Shown here in pieces: positions 60,022 to 64,000 of a stretch of 64,000 bases of DNA. The notes under the pieces were generated by a model. The model had not been told where the DNA came from. It searched no databases and saw nothing but the letters and a program-made list of their open reading frames with translations. Origin of the DNA: Aselliscus stoliczkanus (lineage: Eukaryota > Chordata > Mammalia > Chiroptera > Hipposideridae). Where the stretch lies: positions 12,309,501-12,373,500 of the forward strand of contig CM066736.1 of the NCBI GenBank assembly GCA_033961575.1, written 5' to 3'. The first letter of the stretch is position 1. Each line of letters opens with the position of its first letter. Both the position numbers and the translations under genes were made by a program.

Positions 60022-61233
60022 CCAGAGACGGAAGACGTGCAACTTCAGTTACCCACTGGCCGGCCTGGGGTGCGGTCACCCTTGTTTGTGCTGCGCCGGG
60101 TCAAAGTTCATGGCACTCCTCCCTGAACCTTTCTTTCCTTTTCTTGGGACACTCCCAGTGGCGAGGACCTTCTGGGACTCCCTGGACCACCATGTTAGAG
60201 CCTCTGAGGAGGTCCCCGTTTTTCCCATAGACCTAGCACAGCTTCCTACGTAATTCTGCCAAAAATTAATATAGCATTTATTCACCCAGGATTTATACAT
60301 AGTTCCTGGATTTAAACTTTTTTTTTTTATCTTTGTCAAGGGAGTTTTCCTTCCTTGATGGCGTTCAACAGACGTCAGTTTAATGTTCTTGAAAAAAAAT
60401 CTATATACTAGATGCATACTCTGCACAAGTAAACGTTCAATGCTGATGGGGCACATTTTGATAAGTGCAGGAACAAAGCTTTAGAAATAATCAGTTCGTG
60501 GGTTTTGATCATTATGACAGGCGGAACAGAAACCGTGTGGTAGGGGAAACCTCGTTAGTTTTAGCAAGGTTTCAGCAAGCCTATACAACATTTTTCTGTG
60601 AACTAATGGCCAAAATATAATGAACTTTGAAGTGTACCCTTTGATAACCAGGGATCCATCCTGATCCAAGCTGAAAGGCCTACTGGAGGAGAAAGGGCAT
60701 CATGTTACTCAGAACCATTCTTCATATTTTTGTGAGACTGGCTATGTTGATTAAACAATATCAGAAACTGAAAAACAGCTACCTCATCCCTAAACCCCAA
60801 AGTTTACGGACTTGACAATTTAGCATTTTATGAAGAAATCGTTTCAAGGACACAATTTGATCTTGAGCCCTGTTGGGTGTTCATAGGACTTCATTCTCAG
60901 AAAACTCCCTCATTAACGCTTTTGTGTGTTAACTCCCACTGACAAAATTTGTATTCTAAATACTATATATTTTCCTTAGTGTTTTAAAATCCTACCCCAT
61001 TCCAATTAAGATACTCCCCTTTGAGTGCTAGGGTCTGCAAAGAGGGCCTAAGAATATGGGGCTGGCAGGACTTTGAAGACTAGCTCTGAAGTAGATATAG
61101 CCTGAACAGGATGCTGAATGCCATTTTGGGAAGAGATGCAGAGAGATTTCAAGGTAGTAAAACATAGTTTTGAGGGAACTTGATGTTTACATGCCTAGAG
61201 AGGCTGTCCAAAACCATTATATTAAAACAACTA
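60022..61233. other. Intergenic spacer between inferred TAOK3 and SUDS3 promoters, left part
   Basis: This is ordinary unique-looking sequence. The 60076-60456 minus-strand frame (126 codons) is the longest open frame here outside SINEs and CpG islands. It has no recognisable domain and contains a Lys run from an A tract, so I treat it as chance. Confidence 0.5.
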
Positions 61234-61351
61234 TTGGGCCAGCCGAGTGGTGTGGTGGTTAAGTGCTGGCCCGGGAAGGCAGCGGCCCCGGTTCGGGTCC
61301 CACATATGAGGGCCAGTGACACTGCCCTCAAATAAAAAAAAGGAAAAAAAT
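61234..61351 (+). mobile_element. S-form SINE in the intergenic spacer
   Basis: GGGCCAGCCGAGTGGTGTGG head and CACTGCCCTC body with an A-rich tail. TSD AAAACAACTA/AAAACAATTA. Confidence 0.9.
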
Positions 61352-62949
61352 AAAACAATTAAGGTTGGGTAAGAGAATTTTTTTGACCATGTCCTTCTTC
61401 TTGAAAGAGTATTTATTAATTAAGAGTTCATTTTACCAATTCTGAAGTTGGCAATATGGAAAAGAAGAAATGGGGTAAGTTTCATTACTGAAGTGCTCAA
61501 TTGTGTCTATTCATATAAAAAAGAAATACATGACCACTAACAGATGTTATTTGCAATCAAGAAAATAGAAATACAACATAAGCAAGATAAAAATCCCAGT
61601 GTCTTGAAACCAATTAGTAATGAAATCAACTTTCTAAAAACTTATATCAATGAACTCTAATTTCTAAACTGTTGGTGCTTTCTGTGGTCTATGATCACTG
61701 CTACTAACAGGAACTTAAGTTGCTCAATACAGTTGATTACAAATAATTTTGATGTGATCTAAGAGCATAAAAAAAGAAAATGAGATCATCCTTTGGACAA
61801 GAGACAGTTCTCAAATCCTACTTTATATATAGACGGTAGACCTACAGTGAGCTCTGAGAATAAGTTTTATTTAGAAGTAGCTTCAGAAAAATCTCTGAAC
61901 TCCTGGAAAGACATCACAGCATTCCATTCTGGAAATTCTTGAGTTCTGTTGGGAGGAAAAAAAATCCCTCATAAATAGAGCCAAGATTTTAATTGACAAG
62001 GTAGAAAATAAGAAATGTTAAAATAAATGGGATGAGAATAAGTTTTTTTTTTTTTAGAGGGCAGTGTCACTGGCCCTCATGTGGGATCCGAACCGGGGCC
62101 ACTGGCGTCCCAAGGCAGCTCTTAACCACCGCGCCACTCGGCCAGCCCGAGAATAAGTTTTTTTTATTTTGAGAAGACTCTGGGACCTATTCAGGGATAA
62201 ACATGGTCACAAAGGATCTGAGAATCAGAGTATTGGATTCCACACTGTATTTAACATCGTGATCAACTTTACTACTTGCTCCTTTTTCTACGGAGACTTG
62301 GTGCAACATAAAGAGTAGTGTTACTTTGGACAATCCATTATCTCTGGGCCCCTTTCCCTTATTCCTTTTCTTGCTACACACAACTAGACAAGAGTCATCC
62401 TAAATGTGTTCATTAAGCGAAGGCAGTTAACCCTGTGTCCCATTCTACTCAGAGGGAATCACACAAAATTAATTCATGCAGATATTCAGCTAAGTTTCCA
62501 CGTAACACCTTCCTTAAGGTAGCTTAATTAGTAACTTCCCGTGGGCTAATGTGCCATTTGAACAGCTGAAAGTTGGTTAGCAAGTTACTGGATTGGGGGA
62601 AACCACCTTAATAAAACTAATATTCTAAGATACAGGAGGCAGCTGTACTGTAGAGAGCCTGGCTCTGAGAGTCTAAACAAGGCAAACTGGATGCTACCAT
62701 TTATTTTTTTTTTTTTTATCAAGGCAAGTGACAGCTCTTTTCACATCTGTAAAATGGAGAAAACATCGTATTGAGTAATGCTATACACACAGAAATGACT
62801 CCCACGGACGGGGAAAGTACCCTGTTGCTGACCCCCCAGCATGGAATATCATATCCCTGTCTTTATTTTCGTTCTCAGTAAAGCTTCCATTTGTCAAGGG
62901 AGGAGCCAGGCTCCTTTTCTTCGTGATGATCACGCAAAACTCTAGGTGT
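61352..62949. other. Intergenic spacer, right part
   Basis: Apart from the SINE at 62050-62147 and a T-run at 62704-62718, I see no recognisable gene or repeat. The sequence grades into the SUDS3 CpG island from about 62950. Confidence 0.5.
62050..62147 (-). mobile_element. S-form SINE, antisense, in the intergenic spacer
   Basis: TSD GAGAATAAGTTT at both sides. It lies about 0.8 kb from the SUDS3 CpG island. Confidence 0.9.
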
Positions 62950-63089
62950 CCAGGTTTCCCGACCTATTAACGGGGTGGTTCATGAGGTTCACCTGCGTAA
63001 AGAAGAGACCACCCCCTGCATCCGCCCAGGGCCCTTCCAGCCCGCTCCGTCTCGGGTCGCTAAGGAATCTCGCTTTAGCGCTGGTGCCA

Positions 63090-63104
63090 GGCGCCCCCTG
63101 GCGG
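63090..63104 (-). promoter_or_regulatory. CTCF-type binding motif
   Basis: The minus strand reads CCGCCAGGGGGCGCC, which fits the CTCF core CCASYAGRKGGCR at every position except the third (G for A). It lies 425 bases upstream of the SUDS3 start codon, between the two divergent promoters. Occupancy is not known from sequence. Confidence 0.7.
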
Positions 63105-63110
63105 CTGTTT

Positions 63111-63118
63111 CCGGAAGT
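63111..63118 (+). promoter_or_regulatory. ETS/GABP-type site
   Basis: A perfect CCGGAAGT core (context TTTCCGGAAGTAG) lies 7 bp from the CTCF motif. ETS sites of this form are typical of housekeeping CpG-island promoters. Confidence 0.6.
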
Positions 63119-63227
63119 AGCCTCTGAGCTTCGGGGGGTCTTGGCAGCGGCCAGGTCTGCCTAAGGATCTCCCTGACTCTAGAGATCCCATCTCTGCCCC
63201 TCCCCACGACCCGTTGAGGATTTTAAG

Positions 63228-63695
63228 ATGGTGATGAAGAGGTTAGGGCGAAGCCATGGTCCGGGGCGTGCTCTGCACTCCCTGAAGGGTGGCGGAGTCA
63301 GGCGCTCCGCGGGCAGCTCGCGACCCGGAAATCGCCGCCGGCGCGAGGCCCCCAAGGCCGAGCGCGGGCGCGAGAGGCGGAGCTTGTCGGAGGCAGGGGA
63401 AGGGGGTCGCCGCACCGCCGGCTCCTCAAGTTGGCGGCTGCCCCCGGCGCGGCTAGGCGGGCGTCGAGTGCCCGGGGCGAGTCGCCCGCGGTGCCCGGGT
63501 GGCGCTCTCGGCTGCTGTCAGAAGCGACATGAGTGCGGCGGGGCTGCTGGCGCCGGCCCCGGCCCCGGCTGGAGCGCCGCCGGCCCCGGAGTATTACCCC
63601 GAAGAGGAGGACGAGCTGGAGAGCGCGGAGGACGACGAGCGCAGCTGCCGGGGCCGCGAGTCCGACGAAGGTGCGTGCTGTGGGGCGTCGGGTAG
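63228..63695 (+). other. Possible overlapping upstream ORF in SUDS3 leader
   Basis: An ATG at 63228 (context AAGATGGTGATG, A at -3 relative to it, G at +4) opens a frame offset by one from SUDS3. It runs across the SUDS3 start codon and past the exon 1 donor into the intron. If transcription starts upstream of it, it would be an overlapping uORF. The encoded Arg/Gly-rich protein looks like translated CpG island, so I do not call a gene. Confidence 0.25.
63529..63670 (+). CDS. SUDS3: SUDS3 coding exon 1 (partial gene; rest lies beyond the window)
   Basis: SUDS3 (SDS3) is a nuclear subunit of the SIN3-HDAC co-repressor complex that dimerises through a central coiled coil and helps HDAC1/2 act on chromatin. 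The exon encodes 47 codons plus one base. The protein opens [15 protein letters not shown], then has an [17 protein letters not shown] acidic stretch and [10 protein letters not shown], which I recognise as the SUDS3 N-terminus. The exon ends AAG|GTGCGT, a good donor, leaving phase 1; a split GAC would restore the D that follows in the family. The start has G at -3. The frame is open 30 bases upstream with no nearer ATG. From memory the human protein has Q at residue 13 and a slightly different order of acidic residues at 26-29. The coiled coil and C-terminal domain lie in later exons. Identity is secure; the variant residues rest on memory. Confidence 0.93.
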
Positions 63696-64000
63696 CGGGG
63701 TCGGGGCCGCGGCCGCGGCGGGAGGGGGCGGGACTGAGCCTGGGAGGGAGGGGCGGGGCGGCCGCCGGGGCCTGGGGGGCGGGGGGCGGGGCTGAGCCTG
63801 GGGGGGGCGGGGCGGCCGCCGGGGCCTGGGCGGCCGGGAGGGGGCGGGGCTGAACCTGGGAGGGGCGGGGGCGGGGGGCGGTGACCGAGCCTGGGAGGGG
63901 CGGGGACGTCCGGGAGGGGGCAGGGCTGATCCTGGGAGGGGAGGGGCGGCCGCCGGGACCGGGGCGGCCGGGAGGGGCGGGGCTGAGTCTGGGAGGGGCG
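63671..64000 (+). other. SUDS3: SUDS3 intron 1, start
   Basis: The intron opens GTGCGTGC and runs off the window. Apart from the G-rich tandem repeat listed separately, nothing else is seen. Confidence 0.85.
63715..64000 (+). repeat. G-rich imperfect tandem repeat (minisatellite) in SUDS3 intron 1
   Basis: A motif close to GGGCTGAGCCTGGGAGGGGC recurs about six times (near 63728, 63789, 63846, 63880, 63924 and 63979). It is interleaved with three copies of CGGCCGCCGGGGCCTGG or a close variant. Units are about 35-60 bp and imperfect. Abundant GGGG runs make the + strand likely to form G-quadruplexes. The array continues past the window end. Confidence 0.85.

Larger units (their letters stand above)
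62950..63528 (+). promoter_or_regulatory. SUDS3: SUDS3 CpG-island promoter and 5' UTR
   Basis: CpG-dense sequence begins near 62950 and becomes extreme from about 63280, continuing through exon 1 into intron 1. No TATA box is seen. A near-consensus CTCF motif reads on the minus strand at 63090-63104, and a perfect ETS core CCGGAAGT lies at 63111-63118. A YY1-like AAGATGG is at 63225-63231, and CAAGTTGGCGGCTG near 63427 resembles the same class. The transcription start cannot be fixed by eye; 63200-63450 is plausible. Confidence 0.8.

Noticed and set aside
60076..60456. 126-codon minus-strand frame in the intergenic spacer
   Set aside because: No recognised domain, no splice context, and an A-tract-derived Lys run. 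It is probably chance.
1..64000. CRISPR arrays, operons, prophage or other prokaryotic systems
   Set aside because: Base composition, SINEs, introns and CpG islands show vertebrate DNA. No regularly spaced repeat-spacer array is present.

Overview
The window is mammalian genomic DNA, almost certainly from a bat. There are long AT-rich non-coding stretches, two CpG islands at the right end, old L1/L2/MIR/hAT fossils, and about 33 young tRNA-derived SINEs. One SINE type has the head and body I remember for VES-type bat SINEs. The other types open with a GGCCGGCCGAGTGGCGCAGTGG head. I would lean towards Yinpterochiroptera (horseshoe or Old World leaf-nosed bats), but that rests on memory of SINE families, not on a search.

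Only one protein-coding exon is visible. It is coding exon 1 of SUDS3 (63529-63670, + strand), recognised from its N-terminal sequence and closed by a consensus splice donor. About 3.8 kb to its left a second CpG island (about 58780-59850) has the layout of a minus-strand promoter with a splice donor at 59481/59482. In human, SUDS3 lies head-to-head with TAOK3 at about this spacing, so I infer that this island is the TAOK3 promoter and non-coding exon 1. Positions 1-59482 would then be TAOK3 intron 1, transcribed right to left. No TAOK3 coding exon is visible. The short ORFs elsewhere are chance or repeat-derived.

Layout. 1-11 kb: unique intron with L2, two hAT miniature elements, three of the four copies of a TA-flanked palindromic mariner-like miniature element, and a candidate octamer-containing element near 4.2-4.7 kb. 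11.3-12.9 kb: a dense SINE nest. 13.5-16.2 kb: a local duplication, both copies holding a long CT microsatellite. 19-23.6 kb: L1 fragments. 27.9-31.7 kb: a decayed L1 with ORF2 remnants, broken by three SINEs. 36.7-46 kb: SINEs, L2 and L1 3' ends. 46.4-51.6 kb: mostly unique. 51.6-57.8 kb: SINE clusters, including two sharing one target site. 58.6-59.85 kb: a 51-bp tandem duplication, then the first CpG island. 60-62.9 kb: intergenic spacer. 62.95-64 kb: SUDS3 promoter, exon 1 and the start of a G-rich tandem repeat in intron 1.

SINE terms used below. S-form: about 100 bp, tRNA-like head ending in a CACTGCCCTC body plus an A tail. L-form: about 430 bp, the same head and body plus a long extension ending in CCAATAAAATCTTT and an A tail. 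C-form: several tRNA-like units with a related AATAAA/TCTTT tail. VES-like: a classic single-unit bat tRNA SINE. TSD means target-site duplication.

I found no evidence of a new multi-gene system. The most informative observations concern transposon architecture: the orientation bias of polyadenylation-signal-bearing SINEs, repeated use of single insertion sites, shared 3' tails between SINE families, and the mariner-like miniature element. Others concern regulatory layout at the SUDS3/TAOK3 gene pair.
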